Of a stretch of 13,108 nt of DNA, positions 6,881 to 12,759 are shown in pieces. The stretch spans positions 1-13,108 of the forward strand of contig JBOFFC010000072.1 in the NCBI GenBank assembly GCA_051648405.1, written 5' to 3'. Below the pieces are notes generated by a model, which was not told the origin of the DNA, did no database searches, and worked only from the letters and a program-made list of their open reading frames with translations. The stretch's first letter is position 1. Each line of letters starts with the position of its first letter. The translations under genes were made by a program, and so were the position numbers. This stretch comes from JBOFFC01 sp051648405 (GTDB lineage Bacteria > Planctomycetota > Planctomycetia > Pirellulales > Lacipirellulaceae).

Positions 6881-6930
6881 GCCGCGTCGCGTCTCCCGTT
6901 GGCAACGGCGGGACGCGACGCGGCTTTTTT
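6881..6930 (+). terminator. strong intrinsic terminator of PEP-CTERM gene
   Basis: A 13-bp perfect stem, GCCGCGTCGCGTC (6881-6893) with GACGCGACGCGGC (6912-6924), is followed by T6 (6925-6930). A second inner stem, CCGTT (6896-6900) with AACGG (6904-6908), caps it. It begins 38 bases after the PEP-CTERM stop. Confidence 0.9.
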
Positions 6931-7253
6931 CGTGCGCCCCGGTCGAAGCCCCCTCCGCGCCGCTGGCGCCGCTGGCGCGGCAATCGGTCGCCTTCACGTT
7001 CGTCGCTGGCCTCGGGGGGCTGCGGCGGACGATGTAGGCGTTGGGGCGGGGGCGTTCGCGTCCAGCGGGTCGCCGTTGACGGCGGCCGCCGCGTGTCCGT
7101 AACTTCCCCCCCTGCGACCGGCCCCAGGCCGCTCGCTCCCCACGGGCCCGAAGAAGACCGCACCACGGTCGCGCCGCGGACAGGATGCCGCAGCGCTCAC
7201 GGCCCGTGGACGCCCATCACGGCGAACACCACGTTCCAAAACCGGGAGACCCC
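6931..7253 (+). promoter_or_regulatory. non-coding upstream region of the aminotransferase gene
   Basis: There is no convincing gene here. The only promoter-like match I find is TTGACG (7076-7081) with TAACTT (7100-7105) at an 18-base spacing; the -10 match is poor (3 of 6). It would leave a leader of about 140 bases before the aminotransferase start at 7254. An in-frame ATG at 7185 lacks a ribosome binding site and is not favoured. The GGCGCC-rich stretch near 6961-6985 looks compositional only. Confidence 0.25.
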
Positions 7254-8531
7254 ATGAGCCCCTTCGGCAAGGATGCCGAGGCGCCGGCGACCGTCCGCGC
7301 CCCGCACACGACCCCCTTCACCACGACCCCCATCACGGCGGCGGCCGGCGGCCCCACGCCCGCCGAAATCCCGGTCGCGACCCCCGTCCCGATGCTCGAC
7401 GTGAACCGCGGCAACGCGGTGCTGCGCGAGCGGATCCTGGCGGCGGTCACCGAGGTCTGCGACTCGGGGGCGTTCGTGAAGGGCCCGGCCGTCGGCCGGC
7501 TCGAAGGGCGCCTGGCCGAGTACTGCGGCGCGAAGCACGCCGTGGCGTGCGCGTCGGGGACCGACGCGATCCTGCTGCCGCTCTTGGCGCTGGGGATCGG
7601 CCCGGGGGACGAAGTGATCGTCCCCAGCTTCACGTTCTTCGCGACCGCGGGCTGCGTGTGGCGCGTCGGCGCGACCCCGGTGTTCGCCGACATCGACCCG
7701 GCGACCTTCAACATCGACCCCGCCGACGTCGAGCGCAAGATCACACGCCGCACGCGGGCGATCATCCCGGTGCACCTGTTCGGTCAGGCCGCCGACATGA
7801 CGGCGATCACGGCCGTGGCCCAGTCGCGCGGAGTGCCGATCATCGAGGACGCGGCGCAGGCGATCGGCGCTTCGCACCGCGGCCGACGCGTCGGCTCGAT
7901 GGGCGTCGCCAGCGCGTTCAGCTTCTACCCGACGAAGAACCTCGGCGGCTTCGGCGACGGCGGCGTGATCACGACCGACGACGACAAGCTCACCGAGCGG
8001 ATGCGCGTGCTCTGTGACCACGGTCAGAGCCCGCGGTACCACCACGCGCTGGTGGGGCTCAACAGCCGGCTCGACACGATCCAGGCGGCGGTGCTCGACG
8101 TGAAGCTCGACGCGCTCGACGGTTACGCCGCGGCGCGCACGCGCCACGCACAGCGCTACGAGCGCGAGCTCTCGGTCGGCGCCGCTTCGGACCTCGTCGA
8201 GACGCCGCAAGAAGCCGACGGCTGCCCCAGCGTATGGAACCAGTACACGGTCCGCGTGTCCGGCGGGGACCGCGACGAGCTGCAGCGGGCGCTCGCCGAG
8301 CGGAAGGTCGGGTCGGCGGTCTACTACCCGATCCCGCTGCACTTGCAGAAGTGCTTCGCCGACCTGGGCTACCGGCGCGGCGACCTGCCGCACAGCGAGC
8401 GGGCCGCCGAAGAGGTCCTGTCGCTGCCGGTCTACCCCGAGCTCACCGCCGACGAACAAGGCGCGGTGATCGACGCCGTGCAGCGCTTCGCCGCCGCGAC
8501 GGTCGCGACGCGGCGTCCGCTCGCGGCGTAG
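7254..8531 (+). CDS. DegT/DnrJ/EryC1/StrS family PLP-dependent sugar aminotransferase
   Basis: The product is 425 residues. It is expected to transfer an amino group to a keto-sugar nucleotide in surface polysaccharide or glycoconjugate synthesis. Family features are a VPMLDVNRG start of the core (45-53), ASGTDAI (100-106) at the cofactor phosphate, SFTFFATAG (125-133), VHLFGQAADM (173-182), IIEDAAQAIGA (196-206), and FYPTKNLGGFGDGG (224-237) with Lys228 as the PLP lysine. VGLNSRLDTIQAAVL (267-281) is the substrate-lobe signature. The pattern is closest to WbpE/WlbC-type enzymes, but the exact sugar cannot be read. GGGAG (7244-7248) five bases before ATG sets the start at 7254. An unusual Pro/Thr/Ala-rich N-terminal stretch of about 44 residues precedes the core. 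No other sugar genes are adjacent. Confidence 0.92.
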   Translation: MSPFGKDAEAPATVRAPHTTPFTTTPITAAAGGPTPAEIPVATPVPMLDVNRGNAVLRERILAAVTEVCDSGAFVKGPAVGRLEGRLAEYCGAKHAVACASGTDAILLPLLALGIGPGDEVIVPSFTFFATAGCVWRVGATPVFADIDPATFNIDPADVERKITRRTRAIIPVHLFGQAADMTAITAVAQSRGVPIIEDAAQAIGASHRGRRVGSMGVASAFSFYPTKNLGGFGDGGVITTDDDKLTERMRVLCDHGQSPRYHHALVGLNSRLDTIQAAVLDVKLDALDGYAAARTRHAQRYERELSVGAASDLVETPQEADGCPSVWNQYTVRVSGGDRDELQRALAERKVGSAVYYPIPLHLQKCFADLGYRRGDLPHSERAAEEVLSLPVYPELTADEQGAVIDAVQRFAAATVATRRPLAA

Positions 8532-8543
8532 TGCGTCCGTGAC

Positions 8544-8717
8544 TCAGTCCTTGGCGCGTTTGACGGTGATCTCGCGCTTCACCGGCCGGAGGGCGACGAC
8601 CAGCCCCAGGATCGTGGCGAGCAACACGAGCGCCCACGAGATGGTGTAGGCGTTCCGCGGGCCCGTGGCCTCGGCCTGGGCCAGCAGCGGGAGGGCAAAC
8701 AGGGCGAGGGTGTTCAT
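8544..8717 (-). CDS. small single-span membrane protein, function unknown
   Basis: The product is 57 residues: a short hydrophobic N-terminus ending LLAQAEA (signal-like, 1-17), a hydrophilic TGPRNAYT stretch, one strong membrane helix (about 26-43) and a basic tail LRPVKREITVKRAKD with six Lys/Arg. The basic tail points to the cytoplasm. I recall similar short proteins (a hydrophobic start, NAYTISWAL-like helix, LRPVKR tail) in planctomycete genomes, all without function; this is from memory. AAGGG nine bases before ATG is a weak ribosome binding site. Its stop lies 12 bases from the aminotransferase stop on the other strand, with no terminator between. It may assist an envelope complex; nothing shows which. 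Confidence 0.7.
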   Translation of the reverse strand: MNTLALFALPLLAQAEATGPRNAYTISWALVLLATILGLVVALRPVKREITVKRAKD

Positions 8718-8838
8718 CGCGGGGGGCCCTTTCGGGGGCCCTGTCCGAGGATCGTCGGGGGGCTAGGTCAGCCCGCTACATCGTGAGCCCCTATCGTAGT
8801 CGGCGACGCGGTGGCGGGAAGTAGGCGGGGAACGCGCC

Positions 8839-8995
8839 TACCAGCCTGTTGAAAACCGCCGTCGTGGCGTTTTTCGACCTCGCCAAGCTCACGGGCCGAG
8901 CCGCTCGCGGCTTGCGAAACCGCGGCGAAAGCGCCACGGTTTCGACGTCCCCTCCCTGCGACGACGCAGCCTGTCGAGAAATCAACAGGCTGCTA
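8839..8995. repeat. dispersed ~150-bp multi-hairpin element, copy 1
   Basis: The copy is bounded by CAGCCTGTTGA (8842-8852) and its inverted form TCAACAGGCTG (8982-8992). The left hairpin pairs GTTGAAAACCGCC (8848-8860) with GGCGTTTTTCGAC (8866-8878). A middle hairpin is GAGCCGC/GCGGCTT, and the right hairpin pairs GCAGCCTGT (8966-8974) with ACAGGCTGC (8985-8993). It has no ORF of its own. By hand alignment it differs from copy 2 (11915-12070) at about 14 of 151 positions. The right edge contains the stop codon of the neighbouring HYExAFE gene. A separate hairpin GTAGGCG/CGCCTAC (8821-8841) abuts its left edge. Confidence 0.85.
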
Positions 8996-9613
8996 CGCGC
9001 CGCGGTCGGCGGCTGGGCTTGCGGCCACGCGATCGTCGCAGCCCCGCACGACTTCCAGCAGCGGGCGGGCGATGCGGCGGAACTCGGCGACCGGCGCCGA
9101 GACGGTCCCCCACTTGGGGGAGAGGGGCCTGACCACTCTCCGGTAGTCCCCAAGCCGCACGGCGACGAAGGCGTACGGCTCGTCGCGGAAGTAATGGACC
9201 TGCTCGGCCGGGACCGGGGACCGCTCGCCGACCAGGTGGTATGCGAAGACCAGCAAGGCGTCGAACCCCGCGCCGAAGCGCCGCGACCAGCGCACGAGCG
9301 AGTCGAGCTCGTCCCCCGTGGTCCAGTTGCGCCAGTACTGGGGGTGGGCTTCCCCCGAGGGGAACCGCCGCCCCTTCACGTCGATCAGCCAGCGCGTCGC
9401 GTGCGCGGGCGGGGCGTCCGATTCGAGCGACCAGGGGGAGGGGTCGCTCGTCGCAAGGCCGATGACCGGTCCCGAGACGACGAAGTCAACGCTCTTCAGC
9501 GAGCCGTCGTCGTCCAGCGCGCGGCGCCGCTCATCGACCGCGACGTAGGGCAAGCGCTCGGCCCGGAGGTAGTCCTCGAGGGCCGCCTCGTAGTGGTTGT
9601 GTCGCTTGGCCAT
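8993..9613 (-). CDS. HYExAFE family protein, PD-(D/E)XK nuclease-like
   Basis: The product is 206 residues. Near the start it carries HYEAALE (7-13), matching the motif that names the HYExAFE family, known mainly from planctomycetes. Further on, SVDFVV (41-46, Asp43) and WLIDVKGRRF (75-84, Asp78 and Lys80) have the spacing and hydrophobic setting of a PD-(D/E)XK nuclease core, with Glu9 or Glu13 as a possible extra ligand. This makes a DNA- or RNA-cutting role plausible but unproven. No signal peptide is present. ATG at 9613 follows hisS by 98 bases; those bases are mostly a repeat and show no strong RBS. The TAG stop (8993-8995) lies in the edge of the 150-bp repeat, so the C-terminus may have been altered by insertion. 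An open frame continues upstream through hisS in another frame and is not coding. Confidence 0.85.
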   Translation of the reverse strand: MAKRHNHYEAALEDYLRAERLPYVAVDERRRALDDDGSLKSVDFVVSGPVIGLATSDPSPWSLESDAPPAHATRWLIDVKGRRFPSGEAHPQYWRNWTTGDELDSLVRWSRRFGAGFDALLVFAYHLVGERSPVPAEQVHYFRDEPYAFVAVRLGDYRRVVRPLSPKWGTVSAPVAEFRRIARPLLEVVRGCDDRVAASPAADRGA

Positions 9614-9625
9614 CGCAGAAAACTG

Positions 9626-9713
9626 GACAGGATTGACAGGATGGAAGCGGAGTAGTCGATCAGCTTGTCGCGTGACTCCTGTCGATCGTTCCTTCAATCC
9701 CGTAAATCCTGTC
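9626..9713. repeat. GACAGGATT-type inverted repeat between hisS and HYExAFE gene
   Basis: The left arm (9626-9648) contains GACAGGATTGACAGGATGG. The right arm (9691-9713), read on the other strand, contains GACAGGATTTACGGGATTG. The two agree at 19 of 23 positions and enclose 42 bases. Each arm itself repeats the ACAGGAT unit. I recall strings of the type ACAGGATTAACAGGATT as common intergenic repeats in environmental bacteria; not checked here. The right edge overlaps the hisS stop codon (9712-9714). In RNA the arms would form a long imperfect hairpin between two cotranscribed genes, possibly a processing or attenuation site. Confidence 0.7.
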
Positions 9714-11043
9714 AGGCTTCCCGTCCCAGGACACGGCGGACTTCGGCGGCGACCTCGCTGAGCGGGACCGTGACGCCGGTCTTGGCGCTTAGGTCCTTCA
9801 CCTGGCACTCGCCGCGCGCCAGCTCGTCGGGGCCGGCCAGCAGCGCGACGCGGAACCCTTGCTTGTCGGCGTACTGCAGTTGCTTTGCGAGCTTCTTCGC
9901 TTCGGGGTAGAGCTCGACGCGTAGGCCCCCGGCGCGGAGCGACGCGGCGAGCGCCAAGTAGTCGCTCAACTGGTCGTCGGCGAAGTTCACCAGCAGCGCG
10001 TCGGCGGTCGTCCGCGTGGTCGGCAGGCGGCCGAGCTCCTCGAGCGCCGCGAGCAGGCGGTCGAGGCCGAGCGACGCGCCAATCCCCGGCAGCGGCTGGT
10101 TGGTGTACAAGTCGGCCAGGTTGTCGTAGCGGCCGCCGCTGGCGACGCTGCCGATCTCCGGGAGCTCGTCGAGCGTCGTCTCGAGCACGAGTCCCGTGTA
10201 GTAGTCGAGGCCCCGCGCGATCGACGGATCGACGCGGACCCGCCCCTCGGGGGCGCCCCCCGCGGCGACCCCCGCCAGGACTTGCCGCAACCGCGCGATC
10301 GCCCCCTCGCCCGTCGCGCTGCCGGCCACCAGCGGCTCGAGCGCCCCCAGCACCTCGTCGGGCGAGCCCTCGACCGAGGCCAGCGCGAGCAGCGCGTCGG
10401 CCTGCGCGTCGGTCGCGCCGGCCGACTCGGCGAGCTCGGCGCGGACCTTGTCGGCGCCCATCTTGGCGAGCTTGTCGAGCGCCCGCAGGACCTTGGTCGA
10501 GCGCTCGGCGAGGCCGTGCTTCTCGAGCAGCCCGTTGAGCACCCCGCGGTGGTTGACGCGGATCGTGAATCGCTCGACTCCGATCGCCCGCAGCAGGTCG
10601 TGGACCACCAGCAGCGTCTCGACGTCGGACGCCACGCCGGTCGTGCCGACCGTGTCGAAGTCGCACTGCACGAACTCGCGGTAACGGCCGCGCTGCGTGT
10701 TTTCGCCGCGCCACACGGGGGCGACGTGGTAGCGCTTGAACGGCAGGTTCAGCTCGGAGAGGTGCTGGGCCGCGAACCGCGCGAGGGGGACCGTCAGATC
10801 GAACCGCAGGCCGACGTCGCGCCCCCCGTGGTCCTGAAAACGGTACAGCTGCTTGTCGGTCTCGTCGGAGCCCTTGCCGGTGAGGACCTCCAGGTACTCG
10901 AGCGCCGGCGTGTCGATCGGGGCGTAGCCGTACGAGCGGTAGACGCGCCGCGCGGTGTCGATCAGCGCTTCGCGCGGGATCATCGCCTGGGGCAGGTAGT
11001 CCCGAAAGCCCTTGAGCGTTCGCGGTTCGACTCGGACGGGCAC
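9712..11043 (-). CDS. hisS: histidyl-tRNA synthetase
   Basis: The product (443 aa) charges tRNA-His with histidine in the cytoplasm. Class II motifs are complete: motif 1 region LKGFRDYLP (10-18), motif 2 YHVAPVWRGENTQRGRYREF (105-124) with Arg112 and Glu114, the histidine-specific ARGLDYYTG (276-284), and motif 3 GIGASLGLDRLL (320-331). The anticodon-binding domain occupies about 345-443. Length is normal for the family. The start is GTG: a TGA lies two codons upstream and the first in-frame ATG would remove motif 1. No clear Shine-Dalgarno precedes it. It lies downstream of the YkgJ-type gene, separated by a hairpin, and upstream of the HYExAFE gene. The TGA stop is part of a repeat edge. 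A complete aminoacyl-tRNA synthetase; identification is secure. Confidence 0.97.
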   Translation of the reverse strand: MPVRVEPRTLKGFRDYLPQAMIPREALIDTARRVYRSYGYAPIDTPALEYLEVLTGKGSDETDKQLYRFQDHGGRDVGLRFDLTVPLARFAAQHLSELNLPFKRYHVAPVWRGENTQRGRYREFVQCDFDTVGTTGVASDVETLLVVHDLLRAIGVERFTIRVNHRGVLNGLLEKHGLAERSTKVLRALDKLAKMGADKVRAELAESAGATDAQADALLALASVEGSPDEVLGALEPLVAGSATGEGAIARLRQVLAGVAAGGAPEGRVRVDPSIARGLDYYTGLVLETTLDELPEIGSVASGGRYDNLADLYTNQPLPGIGASLGLDRLLAALEELGRLPTTRTTADALLVNFADDQLSDYLALAASLRAGGLRVELYPEAKKLAKQLQYADKQGFRVALLAGPDELARGECQVKDLSAKTGVTVPLSEVAAEVRRVLGREA

Positions 11044-11142
11044 GGGTCACTCGGTCGGGAACAAGGGGCACGCCGCGCAGGGGCGGGGTGCAAAAGGGTG
11101 GGGCGCTCGGAGGGATCGAGCGGCGACGGCCACCCCCGCGCC

Positions 11143-11165
11143 GACGACCGCCCCCCGCGGTCGTC
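11143..11165 (-). terminator. hairpin after YkgJ-type gene
   Basis: GACGACCGC (11143-11151) pairs perfectly with GCGGTCGTC (11157-11165) around a C5 loop (G5 in the minus-strand RNA). On the minus strand it begins 12 bases after the stop of the cysteine-cluster gene and about 100 bases before the hisS start. Without a T-run it may be a partial terminator or a 3'-end stabiliser. Confidence 0.4.
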
Positions 11166-11177
11166 AATCGACGCCGC

Positions 11178-11663
11178 TCAGGCAAGCACGGCCAGCGGGT
11201 TCGGCTTACGCGAGCGGATCGACTCCCCCTTCTTGGGGAACATCGCCTCGGTGTACTCCCAGACTTGGTCGTGCGTCTCGAGGTAGAAGTCGTAGCACCA
11301 GCTCTCGTCGTACTCGCAGTTGTCGAACGTGTAGTCGCGGCAGATCTGCGGGCGGGTCTCGTAGATCCCGCAGCGGTAGTCGTCTTGCAGCTTCTCGCAG
11401 ACGGTGTAGACGAGCAGGTACCAGTCCTCGTCGTCCTTGAAGAACGTCGCGTTGTGGTGCAGGACGATCCAGCGGATCATCTCCATGTCGTCGAAGGCGG
11501 TCGGCGTCTCGTAGGGGACCGCGATGTAGTGGCAGCACTTGGCGGTGCAGTACTCGCACAGGTTCCCCCCCGGGGGGAGGTCCTCACGCTTGATTTTCTT
11601 GACGCCGAACGCCGGCGGCTTGGCGCCGGCCGGCGGGGTGGGGGGGGTCAGCGTGGCGGGCAT
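11178..11663 (-). CDS. YkgJ family cysteine cluster protein
   Basis: The product is 161 residues. Nine cysteines include CEYCTAKCC (36-44) and later Cys89, Cys98 (YRCGIYETRPQIC, with Cys108), Cys116 and Cys123. The CxxCxxxCC plus C...RPxxC arrangement is the signature of the YkgJ family, thought to bind zinc or an iron-sulfur cluster; the biochemical role is not established. The N-terminal 20 residues are Pro/Ala-rich and partly encoded by G runs. There is no signal peptide. GGAGG (complement of 11672-11676) eight bases before ATG fixes the start and excludes a longer frame opening at 11846. Downstream on the same strand lies hisS, possibly in one transcript. Confidence 0.9.
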   Translation of the reverse strand: MPATLTPPTPPAGAKPPAFGVKKIKREDLPPGGNLCEYCTAKCCHYIAVPYETPTAFDDMEMIRWIVLHHNATFFKDDEDWYLLVYTVCEKLQDDYRCGIYETRPQICRDYTFDNCEYDESWCYDFYLETHDQVWEYTEAMFPKKGESIRSRKPNPLAVLA

Positions 11664-11787
11664 CGCGGGGGCCTCCGTGCAGTGGCGATCGAGTCGAGGC
11701 GAGTAGACTACCACGTCCCCCCGACCGGCGCGAACCAGCCCCGGGGGACGCCCAGGACGACTCAGGTCTTCAACTCGGGGCTTACGC

Positions 11788-12154
11788 GACGGAGAAGGAG
11801 ATAGGGGATGACTGGGGACTAGGGGGATAGTGCTCGAGCGGGGCACGTCCCCTGCAAACGGGCGGAGCGAGCTCTACGGATTCACTCAGGTCGCTCCGAC
11901 CCGGTTCCTCGCCCTAACAGCCGGTTGAGAAACGCCGTCGCGGCGTTTTTCAACGTCGCCAAGCTCACGGCCGAGCCGCTCGCGGCTCGCGAAACCGCGG
12001 CGAAAGCGCCACGGCTTCGACGTCGCCTCCGTGCGACGACGCAGCCTGTTGAAAAATCAACAGGCTGCTAAAGGCTCGGCGAGCCCTCGCGGCACGTAGC
12101 TCCGTGGCGACGTACCCCTCTTCTCCCCGTCATCCCCCTATCTCCTACTCCGTC
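11788..12154. repeat. 31-bp inverted repeats enclosing 305 bp of non-coding DNA
   Basis: The left arm (11788-11818) begins GACGGAGAAGGAGATAGGGG. The right arm (12124-12154), read on the other strand, begins GACGGAGTAGGAGATAGGGG. They match except for one substitution and two single-base indels. Inside are a GGGG-CACGT-CCCC hairpin, an arm pair CGGAGCGA (11863-11870) / TCGCTCCG (11891-11898), and copy 2 of the 150-bp element. The whole 11664-12144 gap has no gene. The arrangement resembles a small non-autonomous element with another repeat nested inside, but there is no transposase and no clear target duplication. The right arm covers the Nudix stop codon. Confidence 0.7.
11915..12070. repeat. 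dispersed ~150-bp multi-hairpin element, copy 2
   Basis: This copy has the same orientation and about 90% identity to copy 1 at 8839-8995. The left edge is CAGCCGGTTGA (11918-11928) and the right edge TCAACAGGCTG (12057-12067). The left hairpin is GTTGAGAAACGCC (11924-11936) with GGCGTTTTTCAAC (11942-11954), 13 pairs with one G-U. The middle hairpin is GAGCCGC/GCGGCTC (11973-11988). The right hairpin is a perfect 12-bp stem, GCAGCCTGTTGA (12041-12052) with TCAACAGGCTGC (12057-12068), around AAAA. It is non-coding and the better preserved of the two at the right end. Confidence 0.85.
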
Positions 12155-12759
12155 CGTTCGCCCAAGTGCGAAAAACGCGTTCGTCGCGTCTCCGCCGCGC
12201 GTCCCTTGGCGAGCAATCGCAACACGCTCCACTCCTGGGTGAGGCCGCGGACTTCGTCGGGGGTGAACCAGCGGACGGCGTGCGACTCGTCGTTGACGGC
12301 GAGCGGCTCGGCGGGGTCGGCCTCGACGAGGAACCGCACGTCGTGGTGCTCGTGCTGGTCGTCGAGGGGCGCGCCGTCCGGGGCGCGGCGCGCGGGGATG
12401 ACGTGCACGTCGAGGTCGATCGGCGTGGCGCTCAGCAGGCGCAGCGACGCGAGGCCCGTCTCTTCGGTCGCTTCTTTGAGCGCGACGCGGGCCACGTCGG
12501 GGTCCCCGTCGGCGTGCCCCCCCGGTTGCAACCAGCGGCCGAGCTTGCGGTGGTGCAACAGCAGCACTCGGTCGCGCGGGGGGCTAACGATCCAGGCCGA
12601 ACCGGTGACGTGCCCCGGTCGGCACGCGCGGTCGAAGCAGTCCGCGTGCCCCGCGACGAGGGCGGCGATCCGCTCGGCGACGTCGGCTTCCTCGGGTGTT
12701 CGCAGCGCGTACTCGGCGAGCATCGCCAGCAGCGGCGCGCGGTGATCGTTCGTCGTCAC
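12145..12759 (-). CDS. Nudix hydrolase
   Basis: The product is 204 residues. It hydrolyses some nucleoside diphosphate-X compound; the substrate is unknown. The Nudix box is at 81-103 (GHADGDPDVARVALKEATEE then TGL): the catalytic KEATEETGL end is intact, but the usual first Glu is Pro87 and the Arg is Lys95. CFDRACRPGHVTGSAWIV (41-58) and HHRKLGRWLQPGGHADGD (69-86) match a common bacterial Nudix subfamily that often carries this variant. The start is taken as GTG at 12759: it overlaps the preceding stop in GTGA and GGAAGG lies four bases upstream, which is better than an unsupported in-frame ATG at 12825. It is translationally coupled to the lipoate-ligase-like gene. The TAG stop lies in the 31-bp inverted repeat. 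Confidence 0.9.
   Translation of the reverse strand: MTTNDHRAPLLAMLAEYALRTPEEADVAERIAALVAGHADCFDRACRPGHVTGSAWIVSPPRDRVLLLHHRKLGRWLQPGGHADGDPDVARVALKEATEETGLASLRLLSATPIDLDVHVIPARRAPDGAPLDDQHEHHDVRFLVEADPAEPLAVNDESHAVRWFTPDEVRGLTQEWSVLRLLAKGRAAETRRTRFSHLGERTE

Noticed and set aside
7197..8459. A 420-codon open frame opposite the aminotransferase gene
   Set aside because: Same composition artefact as opposite nrdJ: Arg/Val-rich and no motif, while the plus strand encodes an intact enzyme.
8993..11185. A 730-codon minus-strand frame that would extend the HYExAFE protein upstream across hisS
   Set aside because: The extension is Arg/Ala/Gly-rich and lies in a different frame over an intact hisS; the HYExAFE protein begins naturally at 9613 with MAKRHNHYE.
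8839..12070. Composite transposon bounded by the two 150-bp copies
   Set aside because: The interval holds hisS and other ordinary chromosomal genes, no transposase is present, and no target duplication is visible; independent insertions explain the layout better.
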